Below, piece by piece: positions 50,301 to 62,700 of a DNA stretch of 64,000 bases. The DNA is taken from the NCBI GenBank assembly GCA_012932295.1, contig JAAONU010000014.1, positions 36,239,977 through 36,303,976 on the forward strand, read 5' to 3'. Position 1 is the first letter of the stretch, and each line of letters begins with the position of its first letter. The position numbers were made by a program, and so were the translations under genes. The stretch comes from Cyclina sinensis (taxonomy: Eukaryota; Mollusca; Bivalvia; Venerida; Veneridae). The notes beneath the pieces are model-generated. The model had not been told where the DNA came from, ran no database searches, and saw only the letters and a list, made by a program, of their open reading frames with translations.

Positions 50301-53166
50301 AAGTTGGTCTTCATTCTTTACCCAGTGTAAAAAAAAGTGTACAAATTTTGTCTGAAAAGACAATATTGCCAGGTTCCTGATCATTCTAGAATTTACAGGG
50401 GCCATCAAACTCTAGTATAAGTGTAACAACTCTAAATGCCCTTCAAACCCAGATGATATTTATGCCCTTTCCCCCAATACCACCTGAAATAAATGCTGTA
50501 TATAAATCCCCCCCCCCCCCCCCCCCCCCCCACCAATACACTAACATCCTGAAACTTTTACTTTTACCTAATCAATAATGTTAATTCAATCCATTCAAAC
50601 AGACAAACGTTTAACAAAAATTTGCCAAATGTCACACACTTTATTCTTTACTTAAAACTACAACAATTATTTACACTGCTAACTGTCTCCATCTACATAC
50701 AGTTTGATGTCAGTTAGCAGTGCCCCAAATCCAGCTTGCATTGAATGGCATTGACTTTGATGCTTGCCAGGTTTGTTTTCCTTTCCTCTGCATGTACATG
50801 TTACCAGCTTGTTTGATTTTTTTATTCTATCTCTTACCACATTATTTTTTCCTCATTTTTTAATCAATTTTCAAAACATTATTTTTTTCCCCCTTTATAC
50901 TTCAGTACTTTTTGGCTAAAATACTACCATTTTCCCAATTTTCTGGTACACAAGTTTTGTGTTTTCTCAATCAATATTAATTTTCTAGTTTATTTAGCCT
51001 AGAAAAGTCTCCAACATAGGATATATTAAATTCACGTTTTTTTTTTCCAACTGACTTTTAAGACAAGAGACAAGACTTTTCATTTGTCCAAAATAACCTG
51101 TTTTGTACACATTCAATATAAATTAAGGAATTTATGACTCAGTTCTTAAAGGTCATTGGTTTTATTTTATTTCTTGACTGAAAGGTCAAACAGATTTCTT
51201 TATTAATTAATGACAGTTTTTACCTTTAATTGATCTTAAAACTGAATACAAACTGAAACCTCAAATCTAGAAACCTTTTATTATTTCTCATTCAAACTAA
51301 AGCTTGCATTTACAATATTTGATGTATAGTCACTCAGAAACTGTGTTCTATGGAAACAGTACATGCAACTGAAAGGAAAAACCATGGCAACTGCATCTTT
51401 ATAAATAAATTTACAAGTATCGAAAAGGCTCCTAAACTAGAAACAAGTTGAATTATATTCATTTAACAGCGGCTTCGGTTTTTTTCTTGCTTAATATTTT
51501 TATGTACAAAAATGTTTAAATATTCCTTATTTAGTAATGTAGATTTCTCCTTTTTTTAAAAACTCTTCGTTTTTCCCTTATGATGAACAAAAAACACGAG
51601 ATGTTTTTGTTGTTGTTGTATGAATAAAGTAATTTTGTCTTTTTTGCATTTTCTGCGAAAAATGTTCCCTGCCACAAAACTCATATTAGCAAATATATTA
51701 TTTCTCATAATCACGTGACAGTACGTATGCATATTAACATCAAGTAGTTATTTACAATACAGATTTACAGGTGTTTTAACAATGTAAGCAGTGCATTCTT
51801 CGTGCATTTCAGCATTTCGCAATATATAAGTTGTATCTTGGTATAATCCTGTGGTAAATTAATCAACAGGCAAAACATTTTTCAGCTTTTTGTAGTAACA
51901 ATACTGAATTGTCTGTTAATATTTCGGTTCAAGTCTAATAATTTCAGAATTTAATAGAAATCATTATTGACAAAAACATTTACCCCTTAGCAAAAATGCT
52001 GGGAATGCCTCAAATATTTTGTAATATTTGTGAAAACTTCTGCTTTCTGGCTTATTAATTGTAACAAAAACACATATTTTTTTCAAGAACAGTTTTACTA
52101 CACGTACAATCACAATTTTAAACATAGAAAATAAAATACCAGGGTTTTCAATATAACCTGTTGTCCTCAATATTTTTTGGTGCCCAAACGATATTTAAAT
52201 GCATTTAACAGCCACTGGTATGTTGTTCTCCATTTGCTTCACTGTTGACTGTCTAAATTATTTATTTTACACAACAAACATTTCTTTTAGTTATCCTTTT
52301 ATCTGGCCCAGACTTGACCTTGAACTTTTCGCACAAAATAATGACGTTAAAATATCCACAAAAACAGGAATTCTGAACAAGTTTGGAAGAAATTACCAAA
52401 ATCTGCTTCTTTCAAGTCATTTTAAAATTTCTATGTTTAGACTTTGCGTTTAACTCGTGTTTTTTATTTATATGAAAACTCAGCTATCATCTTTTCCTAT
52501 GATTATTTCAAACACTTACACACAATTTATTTATAAATCTGCACATCTATACATATATAAACAATTATTGAGCTTTTTCAAACGATGAAAAAAGAATAAT
52601 TAACAACTTTTTACATACACAGTCAGTAATCACAAAAAAACATTAACAGACATCCAACACTAACATAACATTTGATTTAGAATTCACTAATACTTTACAC
52701 GCAGTACGTTTCCATCTTGTACACATATAAATAAGATGTAATTTATATGTACATGAAAAACAAAACATTATAAAGCACTACTTCTTAGAAATAGAAAAAA
52801 CATGAAGACTTTGGCAGTGAAAAATTTCTCAATGATGTGTTCACCAAAATAAAAGATATTTAAAAAAAAAAATGATTTTTCGTCAAATCTTGTTTTCAAA
52901 ACCTATACCCATGGACCCCATGAAGAGTTTAACAGTTTTATACTTTTACCCCTCCCTTCAAAAACTGACTATGTCAGCTAACACTGAATTAAGAATTATG
53001 TTTGATTTTCACTTCTGAAAAAAATCTTTTAACATTGAACTGAACTGATAAAACAATAAACAGTACATCTACATGATATCTGTTAGATAAATGTTACATA
53101 AAAATGATATGGTGTGAAATAAATAAGTCAATGAATGTATAATATACTATGAATATGACACCTTCG
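47363..53166. other. AT-rich stretch; may include the TFAP4 3'UTR
   Basis: No coding exon is recognised. On the minus strand, downstream of the TFAP4 stop codon, AATAAA hexamers occur repeatedly, for example near 52520, 51165, 48880 and 48055, so the 3'UTR could be short or up to about 5 kb. A 30-bp direct repeat (CAAAGTCAA(C/T)AACAGT...) lies at about 49926-49985. Confidence 0.35.
50508..50531. repeat. Poly-C run of 24
   Basis: Twenty-four consecutive C residues interrupt AT-rich sequence, followed by CACC. The run length is likely polymorphic and error-prone in sequencing. Confidence 0.97.
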
Positions 53167-53709
53167 TTAAGATTTTTGTACTATCACTCCAGGCCTGTAG
53201 TACATTTGGAGTTGTGCTGTGTTGCCTTGTAGGACGTTTGTGACAGCTGGGTATTTGTCCGAATAACTAGAACTGGTCATCACTACACTACTTGTGGTAA
53301 GTTTTTCCGATGATACACGCTGTAAGTTTTGTGCACTTTGTAGTCTTACGTAGTTATGGTGATGATGAACTGATGGCGAATCGTGTCCCGAACTTTCCGA
53401 ACGAAGACTGTCTCGGTCACAGGAGTTTTCACTCTCCTCACTGTGTTCAATGTACAATTTTGGATGCAATGCTTCTTGGTGTGATAGTGAATTTGTGCAG
53501 GAATACTGATCTGTCTTAATGCTCTCCCCTTCAAGATGACGTATCGCTTCAACAATGGTTTCCAAATTCCTTCGTGACATTGAGCTTGGTGTGTCAACAG
53601 GCTCGGGTCTAGCAGGTGGGGATACAGGGTGGTCTTGCTCGTGACTTCCGCCTTGTGGCTTCATGACAATCTTGTCTTCTCGTTTTGGTTCAACTTCCTC
53701 ATTCATTCG
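53167..53709 (-). CDS. TFAP4: TFAP4 last coding exon
   Basis: The exon starts CGA ATG AAT after TATTTTCAG in phase 0 and ends TAA at 53167-53169, giving 180 residues. It contains SRRNLETIVEAIRHLEGE, conserved in the AP-4 C-terminal half, followed by a Ser- and His-rich low-complexity tail that looks disordered and has no obvious vertebrate counterpart. Confidence 0.92.
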   Translation of the reverse strand, partial: RMNEEVEPKREDKIVMKPQGGSHEQDHPVSPPARPEPVDTPSSMSRRNLETIVEAIRHLEGESIKTDQYSCTNSLSHQEALHPKLYIEHSEESENSCDRDSLRSESSGHDSPSVHHHHNYVRLQSAQNLQRVSSEKLTTSSVVMTSSSYSDKYPAVTNVLQGNTAQLQMYYRPGVIVQKS

Positions 53710-56700
53710 CTGAAAATAATATATTATATAATGTTGTACTGCAACTAATATTCCAAATTCCTGCATAATTAAACATACCATCATCTTTTTCCCCCTATGA
53801 AATCTTACAATTTGAGATTACTCATTCATCAGAACATTATTTCAAACATACAATTTCCTCAACTTGGACAAGTCTATTTATTATGCATACCTAACAAAAT
53901 CTTCAGTTTGCTCATGAAATTAGAGTCGGAAATGACAATGACAAAAGTTGGATTATTCAAGTCTGACCCAATGAACTTTGTACTGTACCCTGTTTTGCTG
54001 ACAATTTAAAGCCCATTTTATGCTACAACTGTTATCATGAGATAATCGGCCTTCATACATTCCGTACTTTCAAAAGAAATACTAGCGACTTCATTCACTA
54101 AATAAACCCCGCTAACACTTCAAAACAGATTACGTTTTTTTAGTATTTGCTCTTATACTAGCTCTAACGATATTGGCTTTGTGCCAGCTGAACACAGAGT
54201 ATCAATATATACAAATGGATTCGGGCCAGGAACTATTTATTCAGTACTGAAATGCTGTGACAGTTGTCAACCTGTTTAATTCATCTGATAAAATAGCCGC
54301 CAAAAATCTTTTTAAAATTATTTCAAAATGCCATTCTATTTACAAATGATTAAGAAGTACAAATTTAGTAGACTCATTACTGTTCATTCAGGTTAACTAA
54401 AAGCCGTATAACTTCCAGGATATTTTAGTTTGTACAAACTGAATGAAATACTTATAAAATTTTTTTTACTCTGCCTTGCAGTCATGCACTTATACTTTGT
54501 AACTTTTACAAATAATTTAAGATTTCTTTTACTTCTGCATAAATTTTTAGCAAAACACTGCTTTAGAACAATGAAGAGAAAACTTTCTTTGCTGACAAAT
54601 GAGCACAGTTTTCAACAAAACCAAACTGCAGCATTTGAGTTAATTTGGTTTGGTTTGTTTTTTTTAAGGGGTTTAACACGATTTAACAGCTAAGGTCATA
54701 GCCCGGCAGTCATTCCACCTAACCAGTGTTCCTAGGTATCCAACCACTTTACTAACCAATTTCTCCGCAAGTGACTGACTACTTCCTCACTTACTTCAGA
54801 AGCTTTTTGAGTTAAAGTCCCAACATTCCAAACAAGTAATATCGTTCTAATAAAGAAATAATTATAGAATACCTGTTCAATGTTAGGGATTGCGGAAATT
54901 TGGACCTGTGGGTCCATACGGCTGGTCACATGATGAATTTTCTCTGCATAATGCCTAGATTCCAGGCTGTGTGCACGTAGCTCAAGCACCATGCGTAGTT
55001 GTCGTTCTTGTTCAAGCTTCTGGCGTAGTTCAATCACCTCACGTCTTATATCTTCGAATTTACAATCCTCATAGTCGGCTGTTATACCTTCATCAGATGA
55101 TTCTAATTTTAGAACAAAGGAACTGTTACTAAGAACTAATGCTTTTATTCTCTCAAAGGCATAAAAATTTCATTAACAAATCGAGAATAAAAACCAGCTC
55201 TACAGATTTTCATATTTGTCGAAAGAAGCCAGGTCGTAAATAGGTGAAACTAAAGTCCACTTGCCATTAAAGCATTTTATCACTCCAGGCTTTTATAGTA
55301 ATGGGAAAACATCACAAAGTTCTATATAGAAATTGCTCTTTAGTTCAATAATTGAACATCTTACCAGAATTCTTCTACATGTACATACATACTAATAATT
55401 CTGTAAAGAATATTTGAAAACTGGAAGTATGCGCACCTGTATCTCGTTTTTTCCGTTTTAATGGAGGTGATCCTCCACAGAGCCCTATATCCATTTCTAG
55501 GTCGATGTTGCACCGTCGGCTTACTTCATTCAGCAGACGTTTATAGTATGCATTTTGAGCATGAATCTTTGCTTTCTCCTGCTGCATATTACGGATGAAA
55601 TCTGTCGTCTGCTGAAGAATGGCCGCCTTAAAAATAAGTTAGAGTAGTTTATTAGCAAATGAATGCTGCTTTAAAATGATATTTTAGTCCTAAACTAACA
55701 AGCAGAAATTACGGCAATCATGAAAATGCCTTGTAAGAAATCTATTTTCAAGGTAACATGACACTTTGATGGCATTTGTCCAAGTTCTTCATACCCATCA
55801 TAAACATGTATTTTTTTCCATGACAACCTGTAATTTACTTCCAGCTCAGGAGCTAAACAAATCGGGCTTAAAAAAACAATAGTGTTAATTGGCAATTTAT
55901 TGAAAAATACTTGCATGTCTTCACCTACTGTACTACTATCAATTTTCCAGAAACCCGCACACATAGTACAAACCAATTACCAACCTAACCTTGTCCCAAT
56001 TCATCAAATATTAACAAGACAGTTGATTAATCATGCCCTAAATTGGCCTGCTGGATGTTTGTTTAAAACTGTGATCTGTTTACATCTTGGGTTACAGGGA
56101 AACCTGTAAACTCAAAGCCTCCATGTAAACATTCTTACAGTCAAAGCTCAATCTTTAAATAAGCTACCTTTGAAAGCACTTGAGGGGTCAGTAATTGGTC
56201 GGGATCTGAAGAAAAATAGTAGTATCAAACAGCAAGATATTAACTTAAACATCTACAACACTGAGTTTGACTGAATCAATAATCCCCCTTTTCTCTCTTC
56301 TCTGTATACTATTTTTTCACAAATATGTTTACAGGAAGCAAGTTGTCATCAACTATACTTTTTCCTTCATGAATGACCCAGTTATCTACATTGTATCTGC
56401 TGGTGTACAAAAACAACTGAATCAGTAATCAAGTGATGTAGACCCTGTTAACAATTTCACCACTACAAACCTAGACAGGAATTTATCAACGTTGCATCTC
56501 AATTTCCAACACTCCCTTCACCTATTCACAAACCTTGGCCTAAAAACATTTGAAACCAATAAAAGCCTTCACTTCTTAGTGCAAAAAACATCTTAACTGC
56601 TTCAATGCATTAAAAAGTGGCAAAAGCACAGGATTTTACCACACTCAAACATAAACATAAGGGAGAAGTTTTGTGAATGAGCTGTAAGACTTATCTTTCA

Positions 56701-59700
56701 ATAATCAACAGAAATCAATCTTGCCTTTAGAAAGCTGTTTAAAATTTAGAAAAGTCTACAACCACATTTTGACAGCGATATCACATTAGAAAACTGGGAT
56801 TAGAAAAAGCTTCCGAAACTTTCGAATCTGACAGCAGTAAAAACGCTAATTCATAATTCAATACAAACATGATAGATAGGTTCTGTAAATGGTTTCATGA
56901 AAACAGATCATAATATACACTGACATGAAGTGGTCTAGTAAATTATTACAGATAATATGATAACAAGCTCTAATTGTGTGGTTTTTGTATTCCACGTCAC
57001 ACATTTCACTTCACACAAATGTGGCGTGAAAGGTTACACTCTTCCCCTTGTAATTGGAAATTATTACATGGACAGTGTAACAATAGGATTCAAGTTTCGA
57101 CTAAGTGATTTCCGCTAATCGAGTGGAGAGCACTTTTGTCGTTAAACAATCAGAAGTGAAAATGTTACTGACATATAAACAAAAAGAGAACGTGGACAGA
57201 AAATCAATTACACACTTGTAGTACTTCAGCATGTCAATCATACATGTTGCTGGTTGCTTCAAACACTGCCACATGAAATGTGTTTCAATTAATTGATTAG
57301 ATTATACAAAGCTTCTGTAATTTGTCATTTCAAACTGTATCTGAATCGTCTTTGATTTTCAACTACCGTTACTTGTATTCCGCAAATGGTAAACTTTCTC
57401 TAAGTAAACTGTCAAGATTTCATTCCCATTTTCAAACAAAATTCAAAAACCAATTTAAACCAATCTCATTTCCCTAAACAAGATACATCAAATACTTGTC
57501 AAATTTTACAACTCACTGACAAACATATTTAGTGTCAAAGTAGTTGGTTAAACTGACCAAAAAGTTAAGTCGTAATACCCTTTCGGCCACTAGGTCAGAT
57601 ATTTGGCAAATGTCCAAAATAACTAGCAGAAGTTCTGGCTATATATCAATACTACCTGACAGGTGCAACTGCCCGAAAAAACCAAGAAAGACCATCTAAC
57701 TAGTGCAATAGATAGTATACTGTAATTCATTGCCAAAAATGAATGTAATTACTGGTGTTTACTGCATGTAGAACATCAACAACAATCAAAAGGTCACTGA
57801 ATCACATTCAGGACAACTGTGTTCTCATCAGGTTAAAACCGTGCAATAGTGCATATCACTTATAAATGCTGGGTGAAAAGGTTTTGATTTTCTAAAGTGT
57901 GGGAAAAAAAATTCGTGTCTGAATTTACACATGGGAAAAAATTGAAGGTGATCTAAGAAGGTATGCTATACAATAACCACTTGCATTTGACTGTATTAAT
58001 ACATTTTGTATTTTATGAAAAGTCCATGAACAATTTAAGGTCAACAGGAAACTGTTCTAAAAATACTGTTAATTTCAGGCTAACCTGAATCCACAGGCCA
58101 ATAGTCAAAAACACTTGATCTTCAAAACGAAATAAAATGGCCTCACTTTCTTCACGAACAGAATGACTATTAGTTTGTTTTTACATTCTTTTCAGTGTCT
58201 ATTCTAGAAATTCAGAAATAGGGGTGAATTGCCCCCCTCACTTCAAAAAATAGGGGGGATTTTCAAAAACATGGGGGGACCAATACCAAACACCATTGTT
58301 TAAGCATTTCTAATGTTTAATGTAAACACTAGTATTTTCGTTCGGTTAAACACTTTGTATCTATTTTATTTAGCTTCGGATTACCCCTCTTTGTTTTCCG
58401 GTGTTCATGTAAATTAATCCCCGACTAGGAATTCCGGCAGTTTTTGTGCAAGTTTACCGATTTGGATGCGCGATTTTCGCGCACATGTTTAAAAAATGTG
58501 CGCGATCTTTGAAAAAATAGCGTGAATCCCGCAATTGCGCGTCCTAGAATAGACACTGTCTTTTTTTTTTTTTTACACAATTTGTGACAACTTTATCTGA
58601 GGAATGAACCCCCAAGTCTAAAATAGTGACAATTTGCCAGGGAAAGAAACACTGTAATAAAATCTTTCCAAGTCTTCCACCTGAGACAAGTTATTTTCAG
58701 TATAGTTAACACCAGTATCATGTACAAAAAAAATATTAAAAAGAATAATAATAATAGCTCTTCTGGCTTAATCTCTGACACAATAAAAGATGCCGCAGGT
58801 TTCAAGAACAAAAGTCATTGAAAAAAACAGGAACAGTTTCATACCATATCCAAAAATAGAATTTCCATTAAAGACTGTTTGTTTCTAGGGGAGTGCTAGT
58901 AGACATTTCTTCATTTCAATAACTCCAACAAAATCATTAAATCAAAATAAGAGATTAAATGGAAAACCAAGCCTTAAAAGTTTCTCTGTAATTGTATCCA
59001 AGAAAATTCCTGTTTAATATTATGAAAGCAGAAATGTTTGAATGAACAAACTGGTATTAAAATCTAATAGATTCTCAAGCAAACATCAGCATTTTATCGT
59101 GTCTTCTAACTGTGGCCTTATATTGCTATAGTTGAAGAAGCAACTGGCAAATTCTTATAATAATTTCAAAAACAATGAAAATTGTAACAGCAATTACTAA
59201 TGTAAAATTTGACCAAAATGACAATCTTCAAATCGAATCGAAGAGAGTATTTCTATTTACTATCAGAAAATAATCAATTGTATAAACATAGAGAAACTGA
59301 AGTCTTCCACACTTTCATTCTAATGGGTCAGTACTGTATTATAACATCAAATGCTGTTTAGATGCATGATGAAACAAATTAAATAGTATTGTATCACTTC
59401 TTTAGCATATTAAACGAGTAGCCATGTAATACAGGATGTTACAAGAGTTATTTGAAAACGATAAAAAACGGGGCTTCATTCAGTATGTGCCAGGAGGAAC
59501 TCTCGTTTTCCTCGAGGTCGTCGCGGACAACCCATTCCTTAACCCTTTACTCCATAGATACGTGTTTTAACACATATGCGACCAGTGCAGATCCAGATCA
59601 GCCTGCACATCCATGCAGTCTGATCAGGATCTCCACTGTTCGCTTATATATCCATAAGAGAATTTCTGACTGAAAAGCGAAGAGTAGAGATCCTGATCAG

Positions 59701-62700
59701 ACTGCACAGATGTGCAGGCTGATCTGGATCTGCACTGGTCGCATATGAGATTTAACACTTAACCATGTGGTAAAGGGTTAAAACGCAACCAAATCCGCCG
59801 CATTTCGAGGATCACCACCGCGGACATGGTCACCAAATATCGCGACGGACGTCCGCAAAATGGTTCCGCGAACCTTTCCACAGGTAAGAATTGACCCATC
59901 GAGGCTCACAAAGTTCCTGATTACACACATTTCGGCGAATTTTACGCTTTAAAATATCATTTAAATGTATAAAACTCTCAGTCTGATGGATTTGTTTACG
60001 AATGCTCGTATTTGTTAACGGAAGGAATGAAAATTTAAAACCGAAATGAACAGCTGACCCTATTTTCAGAAAATAAATTGACTGGTTTTAAAACTGCTTT
60101 CCTATATTTAAAGAAAACATACAACATGTAAACCCTACTGCGACATCTGTATCGTCAATGCGCTTGACAAAATTATTGATCGATTTTGCTTTACAATAAC
60201 GAGCGTTTTCAACGACGGCAGTACACATAAACCTACACAGCAAATGTATTAGAAATTTGGTTTAAATTTTACCAAATGTCACATAATTGGCAGACGTAAA
60301 ATGCACAGTTTCATTACGGTCATTTCATTAAATGTTCAGCTTATATCCAGGTGAGTTATGACTCTAATTATTTTCGCGCTGGTCGACAAATAGCTCCGAG
60401 ATATTTCGCGATGTCGAGACATCGAGGAAATCCATTTTTTCCTCGATGCCGCGGCGGATATTTTTTTCCGCGTCTGCGAAATAAAGCGGAAAATATTAGT
60501 TCCTCCTGGCGCGTACTGTATTTATATCACTTTCTGGCTCGGGCCACTGACTGATAGGGATATTGGCCCTGTTATTGAGGAGGCTGTATAATATTGGATG
60601 TGGTTGTTGCCTTTTATAGCGCTAATCATATTTAGTTATTTAATACATGTACTTATGATGTCAAATCTTCTTCCTTGTTAACTTGTTATACAGAAGAGCA
60701 ATGGAGCGTACATACTTCCTGAAAACATGAAAAGCTTTTAAAAATTGTTATTAGGTTAGTAAGATTGCTCACAGTATTTGGGCAGTACATAAGATGAATT
60801 TTGACCTCTGTAGCTTCAGTCTGGTTATTACAATGTGACCTTTTTGCACCATGTTACTATCTACTTAACTTTATTTACCAAATAATCAGTTATTAACATG
60901 ACCGACCAGTTCATGCCCAACGCTGTGACCTGACAACCTAGATACTAGAAAGAAAAGAATGTTTAATAAATCATAATACATCAAACATTATCAACAGACA
61001 AACAAAACTGACCACATTTGTCAGGTTTTATTTTGTCTAAAATTTAGCACAGTCACGACATAGGCCAACTTAACGTGAAACCTGTTATGTCTGAAGTCAA
61101 TATAAGTTGCCCTACTTTCTAAGTGAAAGTCATAGCTCCTCGAGTCTAAAATTGATTTTATTTCTGTTCATTTTTTTTCAACACTCAACACCTATTTTTC
61201 TGTGGTTTAACTGAGCATACCATAACCTGCTGTACCCTCTAAGAGTCAATGAAATATTTAGAAAGAAAACAAGTGACCAATTTACTGCGCCACCAATATG
61301 TCCGTGGAACTGAAACTATCATAATGAACAGATGTTCCACAGCTAGCAGGACCAGTGTGTTTATTTCTTGTGAAAAATATAAACCCTTCTCTTGCTAAAT
61401 TTCTTCAATGGACACATCAAAACTAAATTTGGACAGACCAAATTGAGGGATGAACGTGCAAGAGTTCTAAATGCTATGAAATAAAGAAGCAAACAGCACT
61501 TTAAGCAGCTAAAAATCAATTTAGTTACTTTTTGCTATTGCCAGTTTTTTTGTTTTTTTGTTGCTTTTTTTGCTTTTAATCAGATAATATTTCTAGGAAA
61601 CAAATATCGAATACTGACTGTAGCAAGGTTAAAATCTTCATTATCAACTGCATACATATTTTAAAATAAATAACAAACACAAATTCAAGTGTTTGTAAAT
61701 CCTTATCTACTATCTGTAATGACATAATGAATGCATTCATCATGTCTATGCACCATGAAGATGCTTGTCAAATATGAACATTTCATTCACAAACCTCTTG
61801 CACTTTTTACAAACTTCAAAGGCCAGAAAACTACTTTTTCATTTCAATCGATCAAAATGCTCACTCAAACAAAACATTACGCCCTGCTGCCGTATGACAA
61901 TATATCCATTCAATGTATTTGCCATTTTATCACCTTAATAGTCGTCACATGGCAGTTAATTCACCAGTTAGTCAACATTTTTCATTGATAGTTAAAAAGC
62001 GCAAACCTGACATACTAGTTTCCACAACAATCTTAATTTTTTATCAGAAAGAACATTAAAAACAATTTACTATTCAGATTGGCAAGTAATTGAAATAATG
62101 TATTTATTTTGCAACAGCCTTAATGGGATACTTTTCAGACCTAAAAACTATATCTATGTAACATGCAACTCCATGGCCCAGTCAGGCCCAGGCCTCCAAC
62201 ACCAAAGACCTGTCAGAATTTTATAACTGAATTTTAATTATGCTGAAAATAGATTATCAGCCAGTTGTATGACATGATAAACATGTGTTTATGTATAATA
62301 TACTAGCATGTCTATCTATATAGAACAGAAAAAAATAGCCAGCATTAGTAATCTATCAGATGCGACAAGAATTGCGTATTTTCAGACAAGTGTACCAGTC
62401 ATTTCAGCCAGCTGTACTTATCAAGGACTAGCATCCATTCCTCTATTGTTAGCAGCAACATTATTACTGATTAACTGCAACATATGGCTTTATCGATTCC
62501 GATCTGCACAGAAGCAAAAACTGAATGGTGGAAGGAAAAAAAAAACAACACATTTTACAAGTTTCTATAATTAATCATACATCTGCAAGAGCCGATCCAC
62601 CAAGTGACCTTTGATAAGATTTTCAGAAAGAGCTGAAAATGTCAAAGAGACATTTGAAAACTTCTTGTAAAGTTCAACAGAATAAATATCCACTAGACAC

